Under the pieces are notes generated by a model, which made no database searches, had not been told where the DNA came from, and was given only the letters and a program-made list of their open reading frames with translations. From Streptomyces sp. CC208A (GTDB lineage: Bacteria; Actinomycetota; Actinomycetes; Streptomycetales; Streptomycetaceae), in NCBI RefSeq assembly GCF_030010625.1, contig NZ_JASCXN010000020.1, forward strand, positions 62,001 to 126,000: 64,000 nt of DNA, given 5' to 3'. The position numbers and the translations under genes are program-made. The first letter of the stretch is position 1. Every line of letters begins with the position of its first letter. Of the stretch, positions 34,436 through 42,704 are shown one piece after another.

Positions 34436-35149
34436 TCAGGCCAGGCCCGCCACCAGGTCCGCGACGCTCTTGCGGCGGCCGGTGTAGAAGGGGATCTCCT
34501 CGCGGACGTGCATGCGGGCCTCGGAGCCGCGCAGGTGCCGCATCAGGTCGACGATGCGGTACAGCTCGTCGGCCTCGAAGGCGAGGATCCACTCGTAGTC
34601 GCCGAGCGAGAAGGAGGCGACGGTGTTGGCGCGGACGTCCGGGAAGCCGCGGGCCATCTTGCCGTGGTCGGCGAGCATCCGGCGGCGGTCCTCGTCCGGC
34701 AGCAGGTACCAGTCGTAGGAGCGGACGAAGGGGTAGACCGAGACGTAGTCGCGGGGGGTCTCGTCGGCGAGGAAGGCCGGGATGTGCGACTTGTTGAACT
34801 CGGCGGGGCGGTGCAGCGCCATGTTCGACCAGACCGGTTCCAGAGCGCGGCCCAGCTTGGTGCGGCGGAAGAGGTTGTACGCCTCCTGGAGCTGGTCGCT
34901 CGTCTCGGCGTGCCACCAGATCATGACGTCGGCGTCGGCGCGCAGACCGGAGAGGTCGTACGTGCCTCGGATGGTGATGTCCTTGGCGGCGAGCTGGTCG
35001 AACAGCTCCTGGACCTCGTCGGCGTAGCCGGCTCGGTCGGCGGGCAGGACGTCGCGCAGCTTGAACACGGACCACAGGGTGTAGCGGATGACCTCGTTGA
35101 GGTCCTTCGCCTTCTTACCGGCGTTCGGGATCTTTTCGGGCGCACTCAT
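34436..35149 (-). CDS. hemQ: coproheme decarboxylase HemQ (ChdC)
   Basis: HemQ, a chlorite-dismutase-fold protein, decarboxylates coproheme III to haem b in the last step of the coproporphyrin-dependent pathway used by Actinobacteria. The 237-residue product starts at ATG 35149 and shows the family's NEVIRYTLWSVFKLRDVLP start, DVMIWWHAET, YVSVYPFVRSYDWYLLPDEDRR with the catalytic Tyr region, and SFSLGDYEWILAFEADEL. ADHGKMARGFPDV contains the His expected to bind the haem iron. It follows the cgoX-type gene by 17 bp on the same strand, forming a two-gene haem operon. Confidence 0.95.
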   Translation of the reverse strand: MSAPEKIPNAGKKAKDLNEVIRYTLWSVFKLRDVLPADRAGYADEVQELFDQLAAKDITIRGTYDLSGLRADADVMIWWHAETSDQLQEAYNLFRRTKLGRALEPVWSNMALHRPAEFNKSHIPAFLADETPRDYVSVYPFVRSYDWYLLPDEDRRRMLADHGKMARGFPDVRANTVASFSLGDYEWILAFEADELYRIVDLMRHLRGSEARMHVREEIPFYTGRRKSVADLVAGLA

Positions 35150-35166
35150 ACGCCTATTCTCGCCCG

Positions 35167-36654
35167 TCACGAAGAGTGCCCCGCACCGGGGTGGGTCGTT
35201 TCCGACGTGGCGATGATCTCGTCGGCGATCCCGTCGGCCGCGCGGTGGGCGGACGCGACGCAGGCGGGGATGCCGACGCCGTCGTACGCGGCGCCCGCGA
35301 GGCGCAGCCCGGGCAGGGCGGCGACGGCCTCGCGGATCCGGGCGACCCGGGCGAGGTGGCCGACGGGGTACTGGGGGAGGCCGCCGGCCCAGCGGGTGAC
35401 GGTGGTGGCGACGGGCCGGGCGGCGAGGCCGGTCGCGGCGGCGAGGTCCTTGAGGGAGGCGGCGACGAGGTCGGCGTCCTCGCGGTGGAGCTGGTGCTCC
35501 TCGCCGTGGCGGCCGACGGAGGTCCGCAGGACGAAGAGGTCGGGGGCGCCCTCGGCGACCCACCGCCACTTCTGCGAGGAGAAGGTGGACGCCTTGATGG
35601 TGTGGCCGTCGACGGGCGGGACGAGGAACCCGGAGCCGGGCAGCCCGGGCAGGTCGGCGCGGCGGAAGGCGAGGGTGACCAGGGCCATGGAGGCGTAGTC
35701 GATCCCGTCGAGCTCGGCGGCGGCCGCCGGGGCGTGGGCGGCGAGCAGCCCGGCCGTGACGGGGGCGGGGGTGGTGAGGACGACGGCGTCGGCGTCGAGG
35801 GTCCGGTCCCGGGTCACGACCTGCCAGGTGGCGGGGCCGGTGCGGAGCAGGGCGGTGGCCGGGGTGCCGGTGAGGACGGTGCCGCCGGCGGCGCGGACGG
35901 CGGCGGCGACGGCGACGGGGAGGGTGCCGACGCCGCCGGCGAGACCGGCGAAGACCGCTCCGCCGAGACCGGTGGCGGCGCCCGCCACGTCGGCGGGGGT
36001 GGCGGAGCCCGCGGCCTGGACGGCGCGGACGGCGGCGGTGAGGGTCGGATGGCGGCGGGCGGCCTCGAAGAGGGCGGGGACGGCGGCCTTCATCGAGATG
36101 CGGTAGGCGTCACCGGCGTAGACGCCGCCGAGGAGGGGTTCGACGAGCCGGTCGACGACCTCGTGGCCCATGCGGGCGGCGACGTACGCGCCGATGGCGG
36201 TGTCCTCGCCGAGCTCGGTGGGCGGCAGCTCCAGGTCCTGGCCGATCCGCCGCAGGGCCTCCTCGGAGAGCAGCCCGGCGACGTCCGCCGCGTCGCCGGG
36301 AACGCCCATGACGTGGCCCTTGGGCATGGGGACGAGGGTGCCGCGGGACCAGACGGAGGCGGTGCTGGTGGCGGGGGCCTGGAGCCGGTCGCCGAGGCCG
36401 ACGGCCTCGGCGAGGGCGACGGCCTCGGGGCGGCGGGCGAGCAGGGACTCGGCACCGAGATCCACGGGGGCGCCGGCGATCTCCCCGGCGAGCAGCTTGC
36501 CGCCGAGCCGGCCGGTTCCCTCCAGGACGGTCACGCGCACGCCGGCGGCGAGCAGCCGGAGGGCGGTGGCGAGGCCGGTGATGCCGCCGCCGACGACGAC
36601 GGCGTGCGGTCCGGCATGAGCTCCGGCGTGGGGTCCCGTGGTGTCCGCGTTCAT
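35167..36654 (-). CDS. hemY: coproporphyrinogen III oxidase CgoX (HemY/HemG-type)
   Basis: This FAD enzyme oxidises coproporphyrinogen III (historically annotated as protoporphyrinogen oxidase) to the porphyrin before iron insertion. The 495-residue product has the FAD-binding GxGxxG region HAVVVGGGITGLATALRLLAAG with a following VTVLEGTGRLGGKL, and a C-terminal GLRLAGAAYDGVGIPACVASAHRAAD, where the FAD pyrophosphate loop is read as G-x-G-I-P. It is upstream of and operonic with hemQ. HemE is 4 kb further right on the same strand. The N terminus includes a His/Ala-rich stretch that may be variable. Confidence 0.92.
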   Translation of the reverse strand: MNADTTGPHAGAHAGPHAVVVGGGITGLATALRLLAAGVRVTVLEGTGRLGGKLLAGEIAGAPVDLGAESLLARRPEAVALAEAVGLGDRLQAPATSTASVWSRGTLVPMPKGHVMGVPGDAADVAGLLSEEALRRIGQDLELPPTELGEDTAIGAYVAARMGHEVVDRLVEPLLGGVYAGDAYRISMKAAVPALFEAARRHPTLTAAVRAVQAAGSATPADVAGAATGLGGAVFAGLAGGVGTLPVAVAAAVRAAGGTVLTGTPATALLRTGPATWQVVTRDRTLDADAVVLTTPAPVTAGLLAAHAPAAAAELDGIDYASMALVTLAFRRADLPGLPGSGFLVPPVDGHTIKASTFSSQKWRWVAEGAPDLFVLRTSVGRHGEEHQLHREDADLVAASLKDLAAATGLAARPVATTVTRWAGGLPQYPVGHLARVARIREAVAALPGLRLAGAAYDGVGIPACVASAHRAADGIADEIIATSETTHPGAGHSS

Positions 36655-36791
36655 GGGACCACTCTCTCAAATCGCCTCCACGCTCCCGTTCCGAGGCCGG
36701 ACCGTGACCGCATCGCTACCCCGCGGCGCAAACCGCCGGCCGGTCCCGTACGTCCTAGGGACGTCGGTTTCCTACGGCCCTGGGGGGCACG

Positions 36792-37874
36792 GTGCGCACT
36801 GCGGACAGGACGGACGGACGACGGGCGGCGCGGGCGAGGAGAGCGGGGGCGGTCGCGGTGCTGCTCGCCGCCTCGCTGGCGCTGACGGCGGGGTGCGCGG
36901 GCGGCGGCACCACCAGCCAGGCCTCGGACGGCAAGGCCGCCGTGGCGGGGAGCGAGGCCGCACCCGACCGGCAGGACGGGGCGGGCGGCTCGGGAGACGC
37001 GGCGAAGGCCGCCGACACCGCGAAGCCGGGGGCGTCGAAGGCGCCGGCCGCGCAGCACCTGATCCGTACGGCCTCGCTCTCGGTGGAGGTCGACCGCGTG
37101 GCGGCCACCACCGACCGGGTGCGGGCGGTGGTGGCCGCCGCGGGCGGGCGTGTGGAGTCGGAGACGACCGAGCGCGTGGACGAGGAGTACGACCGGTCGA
37201 CGATGGTCCTTCGGGTGCCGCAGGACCGCTACGACCGGGTCCTCGCCGACCTGGCCGGCACCGGGAAACTCCTTGACCGCACGGCGGAGGCGAAGGACGT
37301 CACCGACCAGGTGGTCGACGTGGAGAGCCGGATCGCCAGCCAGCGGGCGAGCGTGGCGCGGGTGCGGACGCTGATGGAGCGGGCGGAGCGGCTGGCCGAC
37401 GTGGTGACCCTGGAGGGGGAGCTGAGCCGGCGGCAGGCGGACCTGGAGGCGCTCCTCGCCCAGCAGGCGTCCCTGAAGGACCGGACCTCGCTGGCGACGA
37501 TCACGCTGAACCTGCACGAGAAGGAGCGGGCCGCCGTCGAGGAGAAGCCGGCCGAGGAGGGCCGTCCGGGCTTCCTGGACGCGCTGTCCGGCGGCTGGAA
37601 CGCCCTGGTCTCCGTGGTGGCGTGGATGCTTGTGGTGCTCGCGGCGCTCGCGCCGTGGCTGGCGGTGGCGCTCGCGGGGTACGCGGTGTGGCGGTGGGTC
37701 CTGCGGCCGCGCCGCGCGGCCCGTGCCCGTACGGCCCCGGCCTCCGCGCCCGTCGCCGTACCCGTACCGGCTTCCGTACCCGCTCAGGGGGCACCGCGGA
37801 CGAACGCGGCCGGACTTCCGTTGCCCGGCAAGGAGACCGACGGAGCGCCGGACGGGGAGACCCCGGCGCCGTAG
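36792..37874 (+). CDS. DUF4349 membrane lipoprotein
   Basis: The 360-residue product from GTG 36792 has a lipoprotein signal (AVAVLLAASLALTAGC, lipobox Cys near residue 35), a spacer, and a DUF4349 domain: HLIRTASLSVEVDRVAATTDRV, AAAGGRVESETTE, MVLRVPQDRYDRVLADLAGTGKLLDRTAEAKDVTDQVVDVESRIASQRASV broken into its usual blocks, followed by a coiled coil of about 50 residues (LMERAERLADVVTLEGELSRRQADLEALLAQQ). A transmembrane helix near 270-300 and a basic Pro/Ala tail end the protein. It is probably an envelope scaffold or sensor of unknown role. It is 9 bp upstream of the flavoprotein gene. Confidence 0.8.
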   Translation: MRTADRTDGRRAARARRAGAVAVLLAASLALTAGCAGGGTTSQASDGKAAVAGSEAAPDRQDGAGGSGDAAKAADTAKPGASKAPAAQHLIRTASLSVEVDRVAATTDRVRAVVAAAGGRVESETTERVDEEYDRSTMVLRVPQDRYDRVLADLAGTGKLLDRTAEAKDVTDQVVDVESRIASQRASVARVRTLMERAERLADVVTLEGELSRRQADLEALLAQQASLKDRTSLATITLNLHEKERAAVEEKPAEEGRPGFLDALSGGWNALVSVVAWMLVVLAALAPWLAVALAGYAVWRWVLRPRRAARARTAPASAPVAVPVPASVPAQGAPRTNAAGLPLPGKETDGAPDGETPAP

Positions 37875-37883
37875 CGTGGGCGC

Positions 37884-39275
37884 ATGAGCGAACGACTGGT
37901 GGTCATCGGCGGCGACGCGGCGGGCATGTCCGCCGCGTCGCAGGCGCGCAGGCTCAAGGGGCGGCAGGAGCTGGAGATCGTCGCCTTCGAGCGCGGGCAC
38001 TTCTCCTCGTACTCGGCCTGCGGCATCCCGTACTGGGTCGGCGGGGACGTGGCCTCGCGCGGGGAGCTGATCGCGCGCTCTCCCGAGGAGCACCGGGCCC
38101 GTGGCATCGGCCTGCGGACGCGGACCGAGGTGACGGAGATCGATGTCCCGGGGCAGCGGGTTCTGGCCAGGGACCTGGAGGCCGGTACGGAGACGTGGAC
38201 GGGCTTCGACAAGCTGGTGATCGCGACGGGGGCGCGGCCGCGCCGGCCGGAGGTGCCGGGCATCGACGCTCCCCCAGAGGGGGCACCCCCAGGGGTGCAC
38301 GGGGTGCAGACCCTCGACGACGGGCAGGCGCTGCTCGACTCGCTGGCCGGGACGGAGGGGCGGCGGGCGGTGGTCGTCGGCGCCGGGTACATCGGCGTGG
38401 AGATGGCCGAGGCGCTGCTGAACCGGGGCTACGCGGTGACGGTGCTCAACCGGGGCGAGCAGCCGATGGCGACGCTCGACCCGGACATGGGCCGGCTGGT
38501 GCACCGGGCGATGGACGGCCTCGGGATCCGTACGGTCGGCTCGGCGGCGGTGACGAAGATCCTCACCGGTGCCGGGGGCCGGGTGCGGGCGGTGGCGACG
38601 GACGCGGACGAGTACCCGGCGGACGTGGTGGTCCTCGGTACGGGCGTGGTGCCGGAGACCTCGCTGGCGCGGGCGGCGGGGCTGCCGCTGGGCGCGCACG
38701 GCGGGCTGCTCACCGACCCGGCGATGCGGGTGCGGGGGCAGGAGAACGTGTGGGCGGGCGGGGACTGCGTGGAGGTCCTGGATCTGGTGTCGGGCCGGGA
38801 GCGGTACGTGCCGCTGGGGACCCACGCCAACAAGCAGGGCCAGGTGATCGGCGCGAACGTGGGCGGCGACTACGCGACCTTCCCCGGGGTGGTGGGGACG
38901 GCGGTGTCGAAGGTGTGCGACCTGGAGATCGCCAGGACCGGGCTGCGGGAGAAGGACGCCCGGGAGGTGGGGCTGCGGTTCGTGACGGTGACGGTGGAGT
39001 CGACGAGCCGGGCGGGCTACTACCCGGGGGCGGCGCCGATGACGGTGAAGATGCTGGCCGAGCGGCGCACGGGCCGGCTGCTCGGGGTGCAGATCGTGGG
39101 CCGGGAGGGCGCGGCGAAGAGGGTGGACGTGGCGGCGGTGGCGCTGACGGCCCGGATGACGGTGGAGCAGGTCGCGGCCCTCGACCTGGGGTACGCGCCG
39201 CCGTTCTCGCCGGTGTGGGACCCGGTGCTGATCGCGGCGCGCAAGGCGGTGGCGGCTGTTCGGGCGGCGGGGTGA
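37884..39275 (+). CDS. CoA-disulfide reductase-like FAD/NAD(P) oxidoreductase
   Basis: The 463-residue flavoprotein starts LVVIGGDAAGMSAASQARR and has the single redox Cys in SYSACGIPYWVGGDV, the signature of CoA-disulfide reductase, NADH oxidase and related persulfide reductases. The NAD(P) loop is AVVVGAGYIGVEMAEALL, and the second FAD loop is NVWAGGDCVEV. TVKMLAERRTGRLLGVQIVG and LDLGYAPPFSPVWDPVL are typical of the C-terminal dimerisation domain. It likely reduces a low-molecular-weight disulfide or oxygen. An in-frame palindromic insert (38271-38298) adds a PPEGAPPGVHG-type loop near residue 132. Confidence 0.87.
   Translation: MSERLVVIGGDAAGMSAASQARRLKGRQELEIVAFERGHFSSYSACGIPYWVGGDVASRGELIARSPEEHRARGIGLRTRTEVTEIDVPGQRVLARDLEAGTETWTGFDKLVIATGARPRRPEVPGIDAPPEGAPPGVHGVQTLDDGQALLDSLAGTEGRRAVVVGAGYIGVEMAEALLNRGYAVTVLNRGEQPMATLDPDMGRLVHRAMDGLGIRTVGSAAVTKILTGAGGRVRAVATDADEYPADVVVLGTGVVPETSLARAAGLPLGAHGGLLTDPAMRVRGQENVWAGGDCVEVLDLVSGRERYVPLGTHANKQGQVIGANVGGDYATFPGVVGTAVSKVCDLEIARTGLREKDAREVGLRFVTVTVESTSRAGYYPGAAPMTVKMLAERRTGRLLGVQIVGREGAAKRVDVAAVALTARMTVEQVAALDLGYAPPFSPVWDPVLIAARKAVAAVRAAG
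38271..38298. repeat. double palindrome inserted in-frame in the flavoprotein gene
   Basis: CCCCCAGAGGGGG (38271-38283) abuts GCACCCCCAGGGGTGC (38283-38298), giving two short hairpins in a row. They encode a Pro/Gly loop between VPGIDA and VQTLDD. The shape resembles a small mobile or repeated palindromic element in a tolerant loop. Confidence 0.4.
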
Positions 39276-39340
39276 CCCGGGCGGCGCAGCACCGTACGTG
39301 ACGATTTACACCCTTCCTGTCACCGTGTGCAACTGGTCGC

Positions 39341-39775
39341 ATGATCAGACACACGCTGCGCGCGCTCAGCGCCGCCACCCTCGTCATCGCCCCGATCGCC
39401 CTGACCGCGACGCCGGCCCACGCGGTGGCCTCGTGCCGGGTCAACGGCTTCCCCGCCACCGGCACGACCGTCGTCGGCACGCCGGGCGCCGACTACATCA
39501 CCTGCGGCTCGCTCGCCGCGGGCGACGTGGTGCGCGGCGGGGGCGGTGACGACTACATCGTCGTCACCGGGACCGCCGCCGGGACCGCCCTGGGCGACAC
39601 CGGCCGCGACCACATCCGGGTCAACGGATCCGTCGCGCCGGGCGGCGTGGTCGGCGGAGGCGACCAGAACGACTACCTCCGGGTCGACGCGAACGGCGGC
39701 ACCGTGGACGGCGGCACCGGCCTCGACGTCCGCCGGGTGGACACCGGCATCCCGCCCGTCGACTGCGAGGCATGA
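39341..39775 (+). CDS. small secreted RTX-like (hemolysin-type repeat) protein
   Basis: The 144-residue product has a Sec signal peptide (cleavage after TPAHA, about residue 29). The mature part contains repeated G-G-x-G-x-D-style turns: VVGTPGADYITC, VVRGGGGDDYIVV, ALGDTGRDHIRV, VVGGGDQNDYLRV and VDGGTGLDVRRV. Such repeats wind into a calcium-binding beta-roll. Four cysteines (SCRV, ITCG, VDCEA, with the first near the start) may form disulfides. It has no catalytic domain and its role is unknown. A bidirectional terminator lies after the stop, within the end of hemE. Confidence 0.75.
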   Translation: MIRHTLRALSAATLVIAPIALTATPAHAVASCRVNGFPATGTTVVGTPGADYITCGSLAAGDVVRGGGGDDYIVVTGTAAGTALGDTGRDHIRVNGSVAPGGVVGGGDQNDYLRVDANGGTVDGGTGLDVRRVDTGIPPVDCEA

Positions 39776-39802
39776 GCCCCGGCTTCCGAACCCCGTCCCG
39801 CG

Positions 39803-39831
39803 CGCGGACGGCCGTCAGACGGCCGTCCGCG
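39803..39831. terminator. bidirectional terminator overlapping the end of hemE
   Basis: Thirteen perfect pairs: CGCGGACGGCCGT (39803-39815), loop CAG, ACGGCCGTCCGCG (39819-39831). The hemE stop codon (39815-39817) spans the edge of the left arm and the loop, so the right arm is coding. It also follows the RTX-like gene by 28 bp, so it probably stops both convergent transcripts. Confidence 0.7.
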
Positions 39832-40891
39832 TGTGCACGTACTCGACCAGGCGCGTCAGGGCGTCGGGGTCCATCGACGGCATGACGCCGTGACCCAGGT
39901 TGAAGACGTGCCCCTCCAGGTCCTTCGCGGCGGCCAGGACCTCGTCGGTCTTGGCCCGGACGACCTCGGTGGAGGCGAAGAGGACGGCGGGGTCGAGGTT
40001 GCCCTGGAGGGCCTTGCCGGGGCCGACCCGGCGGGCAGCCTCGTCGAGCGGGACGCGCCAGTCGACGCCGACGACGTCGGCGCCCGCCTCGCCCATGAGG
40101 CCGAGGAGCTCGCCGGTGCCGACGCCGAAGTGGATGCGGGGGACGTCGTGGCCCGCGACCGCGTCGAAGACCTTGGCGGAGGCCGGGAGGACCGAGCGGC
40201 GGTAGTCGGCGGGGGCGAGGGCGCCGACCCAGGAGTCGAAGAGCTGGATCGCGGAGGCGCCGGCCTCGATCTGCACCCTGAGGAAGGCGGAGGTGATCTC
40301 GGCGAGGCGGTCGAGCAGGTCGGCCCAGAGCTGCGGGTCGCCGTACATGAGCGCCTTGGTGTGCTCGTGGTTGCGGGACGGGCCGCCCTCGACGAGGTAG
40401 CTCGCGAGGGTGAAGGGCGCGCCGGCGAAGCCGATGAGCGGGGTGTCGCCGAGCTCCCCGGTGAGCATGCCGATGGCCTCGGCGACGTAGGGGACGTCGT
40501 CGGGGGTGAGGTCGCGCAGCCGGTCGAGGTCGGCGCGGGTGCGGAACGGCTCGGCGACGACGGGGCCCACGCCGGGCTTGATGTCGAGGTCGACGCCGAT
40601 GGCCTTGAGGGGGACGACGATGTCGCTGAAGAAGATCGCCGCGTCGACCTTGTGGCGGCGGACGGGCTGGAGCGTGATCTCGGTGACCAGCTCGGGCCGC
40701 ATGCAGGACTCCAGCATGGGGATGCCCTCGCGGACCTTGAGGTACTCGGGGAGGGACCGTCCGGCCTGTCGCATGAACCAGACGGGGGTGTGGGGCACGG
40801 GCTCGCGCCGGCACGCCTTGAGGAACGCGGAGTCGTACGTCCGCGACTGCTGCTTCGTCTGCTGGCCCGTCGGGCTGTCCATGGCACTCAC
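39815..40891 (-). CDS. hemE: uroporphyrinogen III decarboxylase HemE
   Basis: HemE removes four acetate carboxyls from uroporphyrinogen III to make coproporphyrinogen III, the substrate for the CgoX-type oxidase encoded nearby. The 358-residue product has PVWFMRQAGRSLPEY with the Arg residues that bind substrate carboxylates, FFSDIVVPLKAIGVD with the essential Asp, GFAGAPFTLASYLVEGG, and VGVDWRVPLDEA. The GTG at 40891 gives a start reading MSAMDSPTG; ATG 40882 three codons later is possible. It is divergent from the DUF3000 gene, with 90 bp between them. Confidence 0.95.
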   Translation of the reverse strand: MSAMDSPTGQQTKQQSRTYDSAFLKACRREPVPHTPVWFMRQAGRSLPEYLKVREGIPMLESCMRPELVTEITLQPVRRHKVDAAIFFSDIVVPLKAIGVDLDIKPGVGPVVAEPFRTRADLDRLRDLTPDDVPYVAEAIGMLTGELGDTPLIGFAGAPFTLASYLVEGGPSRNHEHTKALMYGDPQLWADLLDRLAEITSAFLRVQIEAGASAIQLFDSWVGALAPADYRRSVLPASAKVFDAVAGHDVPRIHFGVGTGELLGLMGEAGADVVGVDWRVPLDEAARRVGPGKALQGNLDPAVLFASTEVVRAKTDEVLAAAKDLEGHVFNLGHGVMPSMDPDALTRLVEYVHTRTAV

Positions 40892-40981
40892 GCCCAAATC
40901 TTCGCATGTGGCCGGAAGCCGCTCGTGCGGGACGGGTGTCCCTCCCCGCATGGCGGCCCCGTTCCGCCTACTCTTCCCCGC

Positions 40982-41683
40982 ATGGCTGCGGCTCAGGGAC
41001 ATTTTTCCGATCATTCCGACGGCGGACGAGGAGCGGGCGACACGACGGACAGTACGGCGGGGGCCCCGGTGCCGCCCGCGTTCCGGCGGGCGGTGGAGGC
41101 CCTGCGGACGGCGCGGCTGCGGTCCGAGATGGAGGTCGAGCCGACCCGGCCGCCGCAGCGGCTCGCACCGTACGCGTACGCGGTGGAGGCGGCGGTCGTC
41201 GACGACGGCGAGGACCTCGCGGACGGGCGCCTCGTGCTGCTGCACGACCCGGCGGGCCACGAGGCGTGGAAGGGCACCTTCCGTCTGGTGACGCTGGTGC
41301 GGGCGGAGCTGGAGCCGGAGATGGCGGCGGACCCGCTGCTGCCGGAGGTGTGCTGGTCGTGGCTGACCGGGGCCCTGGAGGCGCGCGGGCTCGCGTACGG
41401 GGAGGCGAGCGGGACGGTGACGATGGCGGGCTCGCACTACTTCGGGGGGCTCGCGGAGCGGCGGCCGGCCACCCAGATCGAGATCCGGGCCTCGTGGACG
41501 CCCCGGGAGGGCCTGGGCGGGGTGCCGGACACGGCGGCGCACCTGGCGGCCTGGTCGGACCTGCTGTGCCAGATCGCCGGGCTGCCGCCGGCTCCCGCCG
41601 AGCCCTCGGGGCCGGCGGGGGCGACGGGGACGGGGGCGGGGGTCGTCTCGCTGCCGCAGCGGCGGGGGCCGCAGGGGGCCTGA
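40982..41683 (+). CDS. DUF3000 protein
   Basis: The 233-residue soluble product matches the actinobacterial DUF3000 family: PAFRRAVEALRTARLRSEMEVEPTRPPQRLAPYAYA, DGRLVLLHDPAGHEAWKGTFRLV, and EVCWSWLTGALEARGLAYGEASGTVT. These blocks are highly conserved but the function is unknown. The N-terminal 30 and C-terminal 35 residues are low-complexity. It is the gene between hemE and whiI; from memory this order is conserved in Streptomyces. No catalytic motif is evident. Confidence 0.82.
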   Translation: MAAAQGHFSDHSDGGRGAGDTTDSTAGAPVPPAFRRAVEALRTARLRSEMEVEPTRPPQRLAPYAYAVEAAVVDDGEDLADGRLVLLHDPAGHEAWKGTFRLVTLVRAELEPEMAADPLLPEVCWSWLTGALEARGLAYGEASGTVTMAGSHYFGGLAERRPATQIEIRASWTPREGLGGVPDTAAHLAAWSDLLCQIAGLPPAPAEPSGPAGATGTGAGVVSLPQRRGPQGA

Positions 41684-41822
41684 GTCCGGTCCGTCCGGGC
41701 AGATGTGCGCGCGGGGCCTTTCGGGCCCCTTCCGCGTTCGTACGGGGTCCCTCGTGGGAGTGAAGGAGCGGGGGCCGCTCGTAGGATGATCGATCGCGCG
41801 TCCGAATTGCCCCAATTGTTAC

Positions 41823-41836
41823 TCACTAAATCGTGA
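41823..41836. promoter_or_regulatory. TCAC-N6-GTGA inverted repeat upstream of whiI
   Basis: TCACTAAATCGTGA is symmetric at its ends and lies 9 bp before the -35 of the sigma-WhiG-like promoter. A shorter repeat AATTG-CCC-CAATT is at 41805-41817. Both are in an unusually AT-rich patch and are candidate regulator sites. Confidence 0.4.
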
Positions 41837-41844
41837 TCTTTCCC

Positions 41845-41872
41845 TAAAGGCGGGCGGCCATGCTGCCGAAGG
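41845..41872 (+). promoter_or_regulatory. sigma-WhiG-type promoter for whiI
   Basis: TAAA (41845-41848), a 16-bp spacer, then GCCGAAGG (41865-41872) closely matches the published sigma-WhiG consensus TAAA-N15/16-GCCGATAA. In S. coelicolor whiI is a known sigma-WhiG target. Transcription would begin near 41880, leaving a leader of about 78 bases with an AGGAGG site before the whiI GTG. Confidence 0.7.
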
Positions 41873-41957
41873 ATTCCATGACCCCTTCAGAGCACGGGTT
41901 CGCCCCCGGCTTCTCCCCGAGCCGGCTCCGTCCCGCCCCTTCCCCCCAGGAGGCCGA

Positions 41958-42623
41958 GTGTCCGTTCTGCTCGAGCAGCCCGCTAGCCTGGTCGCCTACC
42001 GCCCGAACAAGCCGACGGCCATGGTCGTCGTGGCCGACCCGCGCGTCCGCTCCACCGTCACCCGCCACCTGTGGGCGCTCGGCGTACGGGACGTGATCGA
42101 GGCGTCGTCCATCGCGGAGGCCCGTCCCCGCGTCGGCAACCCGCGCGACATCTGCGTGGCCGACGTCCACCTTCCCGACGGCAGCGGCCTCACCCTGCTG
42201 TCCGAGACCCGCGCCGCCGGCTGGCCCAACGGCCTCGCCCTCTCGGCCGCCGACGACATCGGCGCGGTGCGCAACGCGCTCGCCGGCGGCGTGAAGGGTT
42301 ACGTCGTCACCGGCACACGGACCAATATCGGCCACCCGACGCGTCCCGGCGCCGCGCCCATCGGCGCCGCGGCCGCCCGGCTCGGCCACCGCCGTCCCCC
42401 GGGCGCCCCGAGCCACCCGGGCGGCTACCGCGAGCTCTCCGGCCGCGAGGTCGAGGTGCTCCGCCTGGTCGCGGAGGGCCAGTCCAACAAGGCCATCGGC
42501 GTCTCCATGGGGCTCTCGGCGCTCACCGTGAAGAGCCACCTCGCCCGGATCGCCCGCAAGCTGGGCACCGGCGACCGGGCCGGCATGGTCGCCGTGGCGC
42601 TGCGGACGGGGATCATCCACTGA
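41958..42623 (+). CDS. whiI: orphan response regulator WhiI
   Basis: WhiI is a sporulation regulator that, in studied Streptomyces, forms a heterodimer with BldM to activate late developmental genes. The 221-residue product starts at GTG 41958 after CCAGGAGGCC. The receiver domain (residues 20-120) keeps Asp69 (VADVHLPDGSG) and Lys113 but has one acidic residue (VVVADPR, Asp27) where two are usual, and LSAADD where Thr/Ser is expected; this atypical pocket fits reports that WhiI is not regulated by normal phosphorylation. The LuxR-type HTH is at 158-215 (ELSGREVEVLRLVAEGQSNKAIG). No sensor kinase gene is adjacent. The promoter just upstream looks sigma-WhiG dependent. Confidence 0.88.
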   Translation: MSVLLEQPASLVAYRPNKPTAMVVVADPRVRSTVTRHLWALGVRDVIEASSIAEARPRVGNPRDICVADVHLPDGSGLTLLSETRAAGWPNGLALSAADDIGAVRNALAGGVKGYVVTGTRTNIGHPTRPGAAPIGAAAARLGHRRPPGAPSHPGGYRELSGREVEVLRLVAEGQSNKAIGVSMGLSALTVKSHLARIARKLGTGDRAGMVAVALRTGIIH

Positions 42624-42645
42624 GGCGCCCCTGACGGAAAAGCGA

Positions 42646-42677
42646 CGCCTGCCGACGGAACGTTCCGTCGGCAGGCG
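42646..42677 (+). terminator. 32-bp perfect palindrome, whiI terminator
   Basis: CGCCTGCCGACGGAAC (42646-42661) is followed by its exact complement (42662-42677) with no spacer. In RNA it would give a hairpin of about 14 pairs with a small loop. It lies 22 bp after the whiI stop and ends 27 bp before RNase D. Confidence 0.75.
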
Positions 42678-42704
42678 CTTGCCGTCGGCGGATACCCTTG
42701 ACAG

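Noticed and set aside
42679..42704. TTGCCG and TACCCT as a -35/-10 pair for the RNase D gene
   Set aside because: The spacing is only 8 bp; TACCCT alone may be a -10 but the pair does not work.
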